A DNA stretch of 64,000 bases from Pseudonocardia kujensis (GTDB lineage: Bacteria; Actinomycetota; Actinomycetes; Mycobacteriales; Pseudonocardiaceae): the NCBI RefSeq assembly GCF_021283305.1, contig NZ_JAJSOK010000008.1, positions 1-64,000 of the forward strand, read 5' to 3'. This document shows, one piece after another, positions 8,392 to 16,253 of this stretch (positions within the stretch are counted from its first letter, which is position 1; each line of letters opens with the position of its first letter). The position numbers and the translations under genes were made by a program. The notes below the pieces were generated by a model. It did not search any database and had not been told where the DNA came from. It saw nothing but the letters and a program-made list of their open reading frames with translations.

Positions 8392-9705
8392 TCAGGACCA
8401 GCGGTCGGCGTCCGAATGGTCGTCACTGTCGGTGTCGTCGTGCCCGTACCCGTCGCCTCCGGTGTCGTGCCGGTCCCCGTCGCGGTACTGCTGCCCGTCC
8501 CCGTCGCCGTTTCCGTCGCCGTGCCCGTCGTCGTTTCCGTCGTCGTGCCGGTCCTCGTGCCCGCCGTGCTCGTCCCAGGTGTCCTCGACGGCCTGCCCGG
8601 CCGGCGCGGCGTCGAGCGGGCGGGGCCGCGGCCGGGGAGCCTGCGCCCCGTGCACCGAGGCCCGGACGACGCGGCCCGCCTGGGCCTGCGCGCCCGCCGC
8701 GGCCGCGGACGGGACCGGGACCATCACGGCCGGCGCGGGCAGCACCGTCGCGTTCCGCAGGCCGCCGGACGATCCGGGGGTCTGGCCGGCCGCGGCGGCG
8801 GGGGCGGCCGGTGCCTCGGCGACCCCGCCCGGGCCGAGCGTGGGCTTGCCGACCAGCACCGCGACGGCGGCGCCCAGCAGCGCGACCACCGCGATCCGGC
8901 GGTGCGCCGTGGGTCGTGGACGCGCGGGCCCGGCCTCCTCGACCCGTCCGGGCTCCCCGCCCCGCCCGAACCCGTCGCCCCGCCGGAGCTCGTCGATCCG
9001 CCGGGACTCGCGGGCCAGCCCGGCGGCGAGCTCACGGGCGGACGGCCGGACGACGGCGTCGGCGGCCGAGGCGCGGGCCAGCAGCGCCGCGACCCCGGCC
9101 GGCACCCCGGGTGCGGTCCGGCGCCGCGGACCTGCGCCGGGGCGCGCGAGGCAGTGCCCGAGCAACCGGCCGAGCTGCGCGACGTCCCCGGCCGCCCGCG
9201 CGGCGAACGCGGGGGTGCCGAACGCGGCCTCGGGCGGCCGGTGGACGCGGCCGAGCAGGTGTGCGTCCCCGGTCCGGTCGAACCGCACGGCCCCGGCGCG
9301 TACCGCCCCGTGCACCACGCCGTGGGCGTGCAGGTAGGCCAGGGCGTCGGCCAGCCGGGCGCCGGCGGCCAGGACGGCGGGCACCGACAGCGTGCGCCGG
9401 GTGGCGCGGTCGGCGAGCGACGGGCCGTCGACGAACTGCAGGACGAGGAAGGGGCCGTCCACGCAGGTCCCGACGTCGTAGAGCGCCGCCAGGCCCGCAT
9501 GGTGCAGCCCGGCGACGGCGGGACCCGCCGGAGCGGGCTCCAGGATCTCGACGACGACGGGGCGGCACAGGACGTCGTCCCACCCGCGGTAGCGACGGTG
9601 GCCGCGACCGTGGCCCAGCCGGGCCTCGAGCCGGTACCGGTCCGGCAGGCCCGCCGGACGCTCCGGCCGCCTCGGCGGCCGCACGACGTCGTCGGTCGTG
9701 GCCAC
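8392..9705 (-). CDS. Membrane-anchored Ser/Thr pseudokinase with Asp/Gly/His-rich C-terminal tail
   Basis: 437 residues from a GTG at 9705. Residues about 22-235 follow the PknA/PknB fold (YRLEARLGHGRGHRRY; PVVVEIL; FLVLQFVDGPSLADR; YLHAHGVVHGAVRAGAVRF; GTPAFAARAAGDVAQLG). The catalytic residues are gone: the VAIK Lys is Glu53, the HRD Asp is Ala134, the Mg-binding Asn is Ala139, and no DFG is recognisable. One membrane helix (about 270-287, IAVVALLGAAVAVLVG) follows, then an Ala/Pro-rich linker. The last about 60 residues are roughly one third Asp plus Gly and His, predicted outside the cell. Pseudokinases of this topology can scaffold envelope proteins; the tail could bind divalent metal. 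Both roles are inference. Confidence 0.75.
   Translation of the reverse strand: MATTDDVVRPPRRPERPAGLPDRYRLEARLGHGRGHRRYRGWDDVLCRPVVVEILEPAPAGPAVAGLHHAGLAALYDVGTCVDGPFLVLQFVDGPSLADRATRRTLSVPAVLAAGARLADALAYLHAHGVVHGAVRAGAVRFDRTGDAHLLGRVHRPPEAAFGTPAFAARAAGDVAQLGRLLGHCLARPGAGPRRRTAPGVPAGVAALLARASAADAVVRPSARELAAGLARESRRIDELRRGDGFGRGGEPGRVEEAGPARPRPTAHRRIAVVALLGAAVAVLVGKPTLGPGGVAEAPAAPAAAAGQTPGSSGGLRNATVLPAPAVMVPVPSAAAAGAQAQAGRVVRASVHGAQAPRPRPRPLDAAPAGQAVEDTWDEHGGHEDRHDDGNDDGHGDGNGDGDGQQYRDGDRHDTGGDGYGHDDTDSDDHSDADRWS
8395..8580 (-). repeat. Low-complexity tract encoding the Asp/Gly/His-rich tail
   Basis: Degenerate short repeats built on GACGGC/GACGAC/GGCGAC codons (minus strand) encode residues about 376-437 of the pseudokinase. 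They are imperfect and in frame, so this is protein-level low complexity and not a CRISPR or satellite. Confidence 0.7.
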
Positions 9706-10091
9706 GCGCCTACCCCCCGTCGGCAGCCGGCCACCGCGCGGACGCGCGCGTGGTGGCCGTGCCGGTCGCGGTCCCCGGACGCCGTGCGACCCCGCCGGCT
9801 CGTGCCGGACGGTGCCGACGGCGCCCCCGTCGGATCCCGCGTACCCCGATGTCCCCCGGACTACCCCGCCCCGTGCGGCGCACAGCGTGGCGTACCGCAC
9901 GGTTTCGGGGCAGGGCCGAAAGTCATGCCCGTTCGGGCCGGGGCACCGGCGCCCACCGGCCCGCCACCGGCGGGTCGGCTCCGCGACCGGTCGAGCGGCG
10001 TGGTCGGCGGTTCCGGGACGTCCGGCCCTGGTGTGTGCGGCCCGGGCCCGGGACCCTCACGCGGCCCGCCCGGCGACCACAGGAGGCCCCG
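9706..10091. other. Intergenic region, no gene seen
   Basis: 386 bp between the divergent pseudokinase gene and a small Cys-containing ORF. Frames here lack SD-linked starts and have mixed codon bias. It should contain both promoters, which I cannot place. Confidence 0.45.
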
Positions 10092-10304
10092 ATGCCGTCC
10101 GCACCGCACTCCGCGCCCGCCCCGGGCGGCGGGCCCAGGTCCGGCCACCGGCACACGACCCGCTGCTACTGGGACGTCCAGGGCTGCGGCTGGCACTGCC
10201 CGCGCCCGGCCGCCGGGCCCGCGGCGCCTTCGGCGCTCGACGCCGTGGAACCGGCCGCGCCCGCACCGTCCGTCGCCACCCCGTCCGTCGCCGCCCGGGC
10301 CTGA
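10092..10304 (+). CDS. Small Cys-containing protein, unknown
   Basis: 70 residues from an ATG with a strong SD (AGGAGG, 6 nt upstream). The centre is TTRCYWDVQGCGWHCPRP, with Cys, Trp and His clustered in 12 residues, flanked by Pro/Ala/Gly-rich low-complexity ends. The CX6CX3C spacing could hold a metal or form a disulfide. No signal peptide is visible. I do not recognise the family. It precedes a 44-residue ORF and the MarR gene on the same strand. Confidence 0.5.
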   Translation: MPSAPHSAPAPGGGPRSGHRHTTRCYWDVQGCGWHCPRPAAGPAAPSALDAVEPAAPAPSVATPSVAARA

Positions 10305-10376
10305 CACCGGCGAGGCCGCCCGCCCGCCGGGGCGGTGCCCGCCGCCGACCGCCCGCGACACCGCGAGGAGGACGCC

Positions 10377-10511
10377 GTGGTCCTGTCGGTCGAGGTCGTC
10401 GAGCCCGGTGGGCCGGGCGACCGCGGCTCCCGCGCGCCCGACGGCGGTGTCGCGCCGCTCGTCGACGCCCGGCGCACCATCCTGGTGGGCGCGGGTGCCG
10501 CCGCGCGGTGA
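10377..10511 (+). CDS. Short ORF overlapping the marR start (possible leader peptide)
   Basis: 44 residues from a GTG at 10377 preceded by GAGGAGG at a good distance, ending at TGA 10509-10511. It begins VVLSVEVVEPGG and has GC-biased codons. It overlaps the proposed MarR start (GTG 10495) by 17 nt in another frame, so translation of the two could be coupled. Alternatively it is the degraded front of a longer regulator. No homologous family is recognised. Confidence 0.4.
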   Translation: MVLSVEVVEPGGPGDRGSRAPDGGVAPLVDARRTILVGAGAAAR

Positions 10512-11004
10512 GGACGCCGTCCGGACGCTGGCGGAACGGGTGCGCGAGCTCGTCGTCGCCACGGACGACTACCGGCGGACGATGGCGCAGGCCGCCGGCG
10601 TCGGCGTGAACGAGGCCACGACCCTGGGGGAGCTGCTGCACCGTGGCCCGCTGCCGCCGTCGGCGATCGCCCGGCGCCTGGGCATCGCCTCGGCCAGCGT
10701 GACCTCCCTGCTGGACCGGCTGACGGTCGCCGGTTTCGTCGAGCGGCACCCCAACCCCGTGGACCGGCGCAGCGTGCTCGTCGTGCTCACGCCCGGCGGC
10801 CGGGCGACTATCCGCGCCATGTTCGACCTGTTCACCGATGACGTCGAGCAGGCCGTCCGGGCGGCGGAGCCCCGTCACGTGGCCGAGTTCGCCCGGTCCC
10901 TGACGCGGATGGTGGCCGCGCTCCAGGCGCGCGCGACCGACCGTGCGAGCCTCGAGGCGGAGCTCGCGCGCCGCACCCGGGGCGCCGGCGAGAACCGGAG
11001 TTGA
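10495..11004 (+). CDS. MarR-family transcriptional regulator
   Basis: 169 residues with the winged-helix core of MarR proteins: TLGELLHRGPLPPSAIARRLGI, recognition helix SASVTSLLDRLTVAGFVERH, and wing NPVDRRSVLVVLTPGGR. Such dimeric repressors bind palindromes and release DNA when they bind phenolic or other ligands, or on oxidation. No Cys is evident for redox sensing. The GTG at 10495 keeps the N-terminal dimerisation helix (EDAVRTLAERVRELVV); a GTG at 10540 would cut into it. No adjacent transporter makes a target obvious; the following gene is a hypothetical on the same strand. Confidence 0.8.
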   Translation: MPPRGEDAVRTLAERVRELVVATDDYRRTMAQAAGVGVNEATTLGELLHRGPLPPSAIARRLGIASASVTSLLDRLTVAGFVERHPNPVDRRSVLVVLTPGGRATIRAMFDLFTDDVEQAVRAAEPRHVAEFARSLTRMVAALQARATDRASLEAELARRTRGAGENRS

Positions 11005-11132
11005 CGGCGAAGACGGTACTTCTCGCACACCGAACATCTCGGCGGGGAGTTGCGCCGTCCGGCGGTGGCTCGTCGGCGGCGCCGGAGGGTGGGATCGGAC
11101 GACCCCGACGGCGAGTACCACGGCGGTGACCC

Positions 11133-11555
11133 GTGCCCGACGAGCGCTCCGACGACTCCTCCGACCACACCGACCGCATCGACCACACCGGCGGCCCGCC
11201 CCCGACCGCCCGCCCGCATCCGCCCGGTCCCGCGCACCGGGCGGAGGACCCCCTCGACCGGCCGAGCCGGCGGCGCGCCACGATGCCGGCCGACCAGCGC
11301 GTCCTGCTGCGGCGGGCCGCCCTGCTGGCCCCCGAACGCTACCCGGGCCCGGTCGGTGAGCTGCTGGAGCGCGAGCTGCTGCTCTGGGAGGACTTCGGGC
11401 ACCGCTTCGGCGCCCACGCCCTCGTCTCGCGGCTGATCGCGCAGATCCTCGATCCGGCGGCCACCGTCACGCGTGACCCGGGCGAGCACGCCGCGGCCGC
11501 GCCCGGCGTGGAGCCCACCGCCCCGGCGCCCGCCGACGACGGCACCGCGGCCTGA
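11133..11555 (+). CDS. Hypothetical protein with conserved-looking helical core
   Basis: 140 residues from a GTG at 11133. The first about 50 residues are Pro/Arg/Asp-rich and disordered. The core from about residue 51 (MPADQRVLLRRAALLAPE, then GELLERELLLWEDFGHRF) is amphipathic alpha-helix. An internal ATG at 11283 would give only this core (90 residues). Family unknown to me. It follows MarR by 128 bp and ends before a strong hairpin terminator shared with the convergent formamidase gene. Confidence 0.5.
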   Translation: MPDERSDDSSDHTDRIDHTGGPPPTARPHPPGPAHRAEDPLDRPSRRRATMPADQRVLLRRAALLAPERYPGPVGELLERELLLWEDFGHRFGAHALVSRLIAQILDPAATVTRDPGEHAAAAPGVEPTAPAPADDGTAA

Positions 11556-11603
11556 GCCCGCGAACCGGACCGGGGCTGCGCACCCCGGCCGGCGCGGCTC
11601 CGG

Positions 11604-11637
11604 CCCACCCCGCCCGTGCCGACCCGGGCGGGGTGGG
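11604..11637. terminator. Bidirectional hairpin terminator
   Basis: Perfect 13-bp stem (CCCACCCCGCCCG / CGGGCGGGGTGGG) with an 8-nt loop between a hypothetical gene and the convergent fmdA. There is no T-tract, as is common in high-GC actinomycetes. Confidence 0.7.
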
Positions 11638-11657
11638 ACGCCCGGGCCGGCTTGCGG

Positions 11658-12911
11658 TCAGGCGCGCGCCACCGGCACACCGGCACCCGGGTCGACCCGG
11701 GCCGGCTCGCCCTTGCCGGGGCGTACCTCGAAGTCGAAGATCTCCGTCGGGAGGTAGACCGTCGAGCACGAGTTCGGGATGTCGACCACCCCGGAAAGCC
11801 GGCCCTCGATCGGCGCCGCACCCAGGATCATGTACGCCTGGATGTCGGAGTAGCCGAACTTCTGCAGGTAGTCGATCGCGTGCAGGCAGGCCCGCTGGTA
11901 CGACAGGTGCGAGTCGAGGTAGCGCTGCTCGCCACCGAGCGTCACCGAGGTGCCGGAGAAGGCCAGCCACTCGCTGTACTGCGGGTCCGTGCGGCCCGGC
12001 ATGAACAGCGCGTTCTCGGACACGCCGAAGGTGTCCATCCCGCCCTTGATCACGTCGACACCCAGGTCCATGAACCCGCCCATCTCGATGGCGCCGCAGA
12101 AGGTGATCTCGCCGTCGCCCTGGGAGAAGTGCAGGTCGCCCATGGACAGGTTGGCGCCGTCGACGAACACCGGGTAGAAGATCCGCGAGCCCTTGGTCAG
12201 GTTCTTGATGTCCTGGTTGCCGCCGTTCTCGCGCGGCGGGGCGGTGCGGGCGGCCTCGCGGGCGACGCGGTCGAAGTCGTCGCCGCTCAGTGCGCCGAGG
12301 ATCGCCGAGTCCGGCAACGGCGGGAGCGCCAGCGGCGGCACCCGGTCCGGGTCGGTGTCGATCAGGGCCTGCTCGCGGGCGTTCCACTTGCGGAGCAGGT
12401 CGTGCGACGGCGCCGTGCCCATCAGGCCGGGGTGGACGATCCCGACGAAGGACACGCCCGGGACGTGCCGGGAGGTGGCCACGCCGCCGCGGAAGTCCCA
12501 GATCACCTTGTAGGCGTCGGGGAACTGCTCGGTGAGGAAGCCGCCGCCGTTGCGGGTGGCGAACACGCCGGTGTAGCCCCAGCCCTGGCCGGCGAGCGGA
12601 CCGGAGTCCTCCTGCGGGATCGGGCCGACGTCGAGGATGTCGACGATCAGCAGGTCGCCGGGTTCGGCGCCCTCGACCGAGATCGGGCCGCTGAGGACGT
12701 GCACGCTCGGCAGCGGGGCGTTGAGGATGTCGTCGGCGGAGTCGTTGTTGTGGATGGCCCCGTCGAACCACTCCCGGCAGTGGACCCGGAAGGAGTCGCC
12801 CGGCTTGACCCGCACCAGCGCGGGGATGTCCGGGTGCCAGCGGTTGTGGCCGACGATCCGCTGCTCGGTGAACCTCTTCATCGAGTCCAGGGGGAAGACG
12901 ACCTCAGGCAT
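11658..12911 (-). CDS. fmdA: Formamidase (acetamidase/formamidase family)
   Basis: 417 residues, the usual length for FmdA. It hydrolyses formamide and short amides to ammonia and the carboxylate in the cytosol. Recognisable family segments are FTEQRIVGHNRWHPDIP, FRVHCREWFDGAIHNND, GAEPGDLLIVDILDVGP, GVSFVGIVHPGLMGTAPS, NGGNQDIKNLTKGSR and GDLHFSQGDGEITFCGAIE. The start ATG at 12911 has GAGG 8 nt upstream. It heads a minus-strand set with an AmiS/UreI channel and FmdB, the usual amide-utilisation arrangement: channel for entry, FmdA for hydrolysis, FmdB with an unclear (regulatory) role. The gene order here is fmdB-amiS-fmdA in the direction of transcription. Confidence 0.93.
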   Translation of the reverse strand: MPEVVFPLDSMKRFTEQRIVGHNRWHPDIPALVRVKPGDSFRVHCREWFDGAIHNNDSADDILNAPLPSVHVLSGPISVEGAEPGDLLIVDILDVGPIPQEDSGPLAGQGWGYTGVFATRNGGGFLTEQFPDAYKVIWDFRGGVATSRHVPGVSFVGIVHPGLMGTAPSHDLLRKWNAREQALIDTDPDRVPPLALPPLPDSAILGALSGDDFDRVAREAARTAPPRENGGNQDIKNLTKGSRIFYPVFVDGANLSMGDLHFSQGDGEITFCGAIEMGGFMDLGVDVIKGGMDTFGVSENALFMPGRTDPQYSEWLAFSGTSVTLGGEQRYLDSHLSYQRACLHAIDYLQKFGYSDIQAYMILGAAPIEGRLSGVVDIPNSCSTVYLPTEIFDFEVRPGKGEPARVDPGAGVPVARA

Positions 12912-12950
12912 GGTGGTACCTCGATTCGTGTGCCGGCGTACGGATCCGGA

Positions 12951-13604
12951 TCAGGGGGAGACGGGGGCGCCGCGGTCCTGCGGCGTGCGCTCCGTCGGTG
13001 GGGTGGTGTCGGCGCTCGGCCGGGTCATGCGCGGGTAGAGCAGGCCGAAGACCACGACGCCGAACACCGCGAGCCCGATGGCCGTGCGCGCGTCGGCGTA
13101 CCGCCACCAGCCGTTGAGCAGGAAGAACGCGGGGATCGCGGCGGTGATCCAACCCTCGATCACGGCCACCATCCCGGTGTAGCGCCCGATCCTGCCGACC
13201 TCGCGGCCCAGCAGTATGTAGAACAGCGCCCAGAGGAAGGCCCAGAAGAGCCAGATGACGCCGAACACGGGGTCACCGAGCTTGACGAAGTTCAGCACGG
13301 AGTACCCGACGGCGGCGATCGCGACGAACAGGGAGAAGTAGCCGAGGCCGGTGCCGTCGAGCCCGCCCCAGAGGTTGCACGCCACGTAGAGGTAGGTGAA
13401 ACCGAACAGGTACAGGCCGGACGCGTTGAGCACGATCGTCGGGTCGCCCGCCGCCGTGAAGATCAGGTACGTCGGCGTGACCACCTGGAGCAGGCCGACG
13501 AAGAGGTTCAGGGGTGCCGCCGACTTGGCCTCGACCCAGCCGAGCAACATCGCGCCGTTCAGGAAGAGCACCGCTCCGACGTACAACAGGCCGACGCTGG
13601 CCAT
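12951..13604 (-). CDS. amiS: AmiS/UreI family urea/amide channel
   Basis: 217 residues with six to seven hydrophobic helices, the size and pattern of AmiS and the proton-gated urea channel UreI. Typical stretches are MASVGLLYVGAVLFLNG, AAPLNLFVGLLQVVTPTYLI, LYLFGFTYLYVACNLWGGLD and FVKLGDPVFGVIWLFWAFLW. It should let short-chain amides or urea through the cytoplasmic membrane. The start ATG at 13604 has an SD GGAAGGAG. It lies 39 bp upstream of fmdA, consistent with co-transcription. The C-terminal tail (about 20 residues) is Pro/Thr/Arg-rich. Specificity between formamide, acetamide and urea is unresolved; a urease-like operon lies 36 kb away. Confidence 0.9.
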   Translation of the reverse strand: MASVGLLYVGAVLFLNGAMLLGWVEAKSAAPLNLFVGLLQVVTPTYLIFTAAGDPTIVLNASGLYLFGFTYLYVACNLWGGLDGTGLGYFSLFVAIAAVGYSVLNFVKLGDPVFGVIWLFWAFLWALFYILLGREVGRIGRYTGMVAVIEGWITAAIPAFFLLNGWWRYADARTAIGLAVFGVVVFGLLYPRMTRPSADTTPPTERTPQDRGAPVSP

Positions 13605-13690
13605 GGGATCTCCTTCCGGGCAGGGCGGGCCGCTCCCGGTCCGGTCGGGTTCTCCCGGCCGGCCGCGCGGCGGAGTGCCCGCCGGGCGGT

Positions 13691-13972
13691 TCAGGGGCGC
13701 GGCAGGCGCCGCTGCGCCGGGGTGGGCGTGACCGTGCGGCGGCCGGGTCTGCCGGGCACACGGGTGACCACCTCCGGCTCCGTGCGGCTGCGCTCCGCCC
13801 GGTCGATCGCCCCCACGGCCGCCGGCGGTGCGAGGGAGACCATCGGCGCGGTCCAGACCCGGCGCATCGGCAGGCCGCACACGGGGCACGGCGCCACGGC
13901 CGGCGCCGCGCCGAAACCGCGGCGGACGTCGACGGTGCCGTGCTCCTCGCACCGGAACGAGTACGTGGTCAC
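13691..13972 (-). CDS. fmdB: FmdB-family zinc-ribbon protein
   Basis: 93 residues from a GTG at 13972 (GGGAAGGGG upstream). The N-terminal zinc ribbon reads TTYSFRCEEHGTV and later APCPVCGLPMRRVW. The first knuckle is CxxH instead of the usual CxxC, while the second is CPVC. The C-terminal half is Arg/Pro-rich and disordered. FmdB was described as a putative regulator of formamidase in methylotrophs; in most genomes it is a small zinc-ribbon protein of uncertain role. It lies 86 bp upstream of amiS and probably starts the operon. Confidence 0.8.
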   Translation of the reverse strand: MTTYSFRCEEHGTVDVRRGFGAAPAVAPCPVCGLPMRRVWTAPMVSLAPPAAVGAIDRAERSRTEPEVVTRVPGRPGRRTVTPTPAQRRLPRP

Positions 13973-14186
13973 GAGGTGTTGCCCCTTCCCGCTCGGCGGG
14001 TCGTCGAGCGTTCCAGCCCTTCCGTCCGGCGCATCCGGGCGGAGGGCCCGGCACGGGCGGGTCGTTGGTCCCTGGGCCTCCCGTCGCGGACGGGGTGCCC
14101 GCGCGCCCCGTCCGCGACGGCGACAGCGGGCCCCGACCGGGTGGTCCTCAGTGGCCGCCCGGCCGGGGAGTGGGCAGGGTGGTGCC

Positions 14187-16238
14187 GTGCCGACCTCCCG
14201 CCCGCGCGGCGACGACGAGCTGCGCCCCATGCTGGCCACTGCCGGGAGGCCGCCTGCGGACCCGGGCTGGGCCGTGGAGTTCAAGTGGGACGGCGTGCGG
14301 GCGCTCGTGGTCGTCGAGGACGGCGACGTGCGCTTCGTGAGCCGCAACGGCAACGACGTCACCGGCGGCTACCCCGAGCTGGTCGCGGCGGTGCCGACCG
14401 ACCGGGACCTGGTGCTCGACGGCGAGATCGTGGCCCTCGACGTCGGGGGCCGGCCGGACTTCGGGCTGCTGCAGCACCGCATGCACGTGCGGACCCCGCC
14501 GGCCACGCTGCTCGACGCCGTCCCGGTCGAGCTCTACCTGTTCGACGTGCTCCGGATCGACGGCGAGTGGTTGCTCCACGAGCCCTACGACGAGCGCCGC
14601 ACGCGGCTCGAGGGCCTCGGCGCGGCGGAGTGGCGCCGGGTTTCGGTGCCGCCCTCGTTCACCGACGTCCCGCCGGCCGAGGTGCTCGAGGTGGCGCGCG
14701 CGCACCGGTTGGAGGGGATCGTCGCCAAGCGGCGCACCTCGCGGTACGAACCGGGGCGGCGCGCGGCGGCGTGGGTGAAGACGGCCCTGTTCCACGGGCA
14801 GGAGGTGGTGCTCGGCGGGTGGACGCCCGGCCGCGGCAACCGCGGCTCCACCCTCGGTTCGCTGCTGCTGGGCGCGCACGACGCCGACGGTCGGCTGCGG
14901 TACGTGGGCAACGTCGGCACCGGGTTCACCGAGGCCGCCCTGCGCGCACTGCTGGACCGGATGGGCCCGCTGCGCCGGGCGGCCAGCCCGTTCGACGAGC
15001 CCGTCCCGCGCGACCAGGCCCGCGGTGTCACCTGGATCGAACCGATCCTGGTCGGCGAGGTCGAGTACCGCACCCTGACCCACGACGGCCGGCTGCGGCA
15101 CTCGGTGTGGCGGGGCCTGCGCCCGGACCGGGAGCCGACGGAGGTGGTGCTGCCCGCCCTGTCCGGCGGAGCGGCCCCTGCGGCGGACCTGAAGACCGAC
15201 CCGGACGCGGACCCGGACGCGGGCCCGGGCGGCGTCCCGCCGGCCCGCACCCGGGAACGCACCCCGCCCGCCCCTCCGGACGACGCTGCCGCCGGCACGG
15301 TGACCTCGGAGGAGCTCGCCGCCCTCGACCTGCTGCGCCGCCGGGGCACCTGGGAGGTCGGGGGCCGCGAGCTGGCGCTGACCAACCTGGACAAGGTGCT
15401 GTTCCCCGGGGAACGGGAGGAGCCGCTGACCAAGCGGGACGTGATCCGGCACTATGCCGTCGTCGCGCCGTACCTCGTGCCCTACCTGCGCGACCGGCCG
15501 GTCAACCTGCACCGCTACCCCGACGGTGTCGACCGGCCCGGGTTCTGGCAGAAGGAGGTCCCGTCGCACGCGCCGGAGTGGCTGCGGCGCTGGCGGAACC
15601 CGGAGGCCGAACCGGGGGAGACGCAGGTCTACGCGGTGGTCGACGCCGCCGCCGCGCTGGTGTGGATGGCCAACTACGGGGCCCTCGAGCTGCACCCGTG
15701 GACCTCCGCGCTCCCCGACGTCCACCGGCCGACCTGGGCGCTCATCGACATCGACCCGGGCACGAACAGCACCTTCGCCGACGTGCTGGTGCTGGCCCGG
15801 CTGTACCGCACCGCGCTCGACCACCTCGGCGTGCGGGCCGCGCCGAAGGTCACCGGCAAGCGCGGCGTGCAGATCTGGGTGCCGGTGTCGGACGGCTACA
15901 CCTTCGCCGACACCCGGCGCTGGGTGGAGCGGCTGTCGAGGGCGGTGGGGCGTATGGTGCCCGAGCTGGTCACGTGGGAGTGGTACACCGACCGCCGCTC
16001 CGGACTGATCCGCCTCGACTACACCCAGAACGCGATCAACAAGACGCTCGTCGCCCCGTTCAGCATCCGCCCCGCGCCCGACGCGCCCGTGTCCGTGCCC
16101 CTCGAGTGGCACGAGCTCGACGACCCGGACCTGCGCCCGGACCGCTGGACCGTGCGCACCCTGCCGGACCGCCTCGCGGCGCACGGTGACCCGCTCCGCC
16201 CCCTGATCGGCGTCGAGCAGACCCTGCCGCCCTTGTAG
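14187..16238 (+). CDS. ligD: LigD-type ATP-dependent DNA ligase-polymerase (Lig-Pol order)
   Basis: 683 residues for bacterial non-homologous end joining. The N-terminal ligase domain (1 to about 325) has the adenylation motif EFKWDGVR with nucleophile Lys33, LDGEIVALD (motif III) and EGIVAKRRTSRYEPG (motif IV), then an OB domain (VVLGGWTPGRGNRG). A Pro/Asp/Arg-rich linker (about 330-380, DPDADPDAGPG) leads to a C-terminal primase-like polymerase domain (about 390-683) with metal-binding IDIDPGT, GKRGVQIWVP and NAINKTLVAPFS. The order is ligase then polymerase, and no 3'-phosphoesterase domain is present, unlike mycobacterial Pol-PE-Lig. No ku gene lies in the window. The GTG at 14187 has only a weak SD (AGGG). 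Confidence 0.88.
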   Translation: MPTSRPRGDDELRPMLATAGRPPADPGWAVEFKWDGVRALVVVEDGDVRFVSRNGNDVTGGYPELVAAVPTDRDLVLDGEIVALDVGGRPDFGLLQHRMHVRTPPATLLDAVPVELYLFDVLRIDGEWLLHEPYDERRTRLEGLGAAEWRRVSVPPSFTDVPPAEVLEVARAHRLEGIVAKRRTSRYEPGRRAAAWVKTALFHGQEVVLGGWTPGRGNRGSTLGSLLLGAHDADGRLRYVGNVGTGFTEAALRALLDRMGPLRRAASPFDEPVPRDQARGVTWIEPILVGEVEYRTLTHDGRLRHSVWRGLRPDREPTEVVLPALSGGAAPAADLKTDPDADPDAGPGGVPPARTRERTPPAPPDDAAAGTVTSEELAALDLLRRRGTWEVGGRELALTNLDKVLFPGEREEPLTKRDVIRHYAVVAPYLVPYLRDRPVNLHRYPDGVDRPGFWQKEVPSHAPEWLRRWRNPEAEPGETQVYAVVDAAAALVWMANYGALELHPWTSALPDVHRPTWALIDIDPGTNSTFADVLVLARLYRTALDHLGVRAAPKVTGKRGVQIWVPVSDGYTFADTRRWVERLSRAVGRMVPELVTWEWYTDRRSGLIRLDYTQNAINKTLVAPFSIRPAPDAPVSVPLEWHELDDPDLRPDRWTVRTLPDRLAAHGDPLRPLIGVEQTLPPL

Positions 16239-16253
16239 ACCGGCCGGGGCGGA

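Noticed and set aside
8395..8580. Short repeats as a CRISPR array
   Set aside because: Units are imperfect, 3-6 bp based, in frame with the pseudokinase, and there are no spacers.
11616..14186. Upstream extension of the ligase reading frame
   Set aside because: The open frame continues across fmdA and amiS on the other strand, but it lacks domain content. The ligase begins at its conserved adenylation region near 14187.
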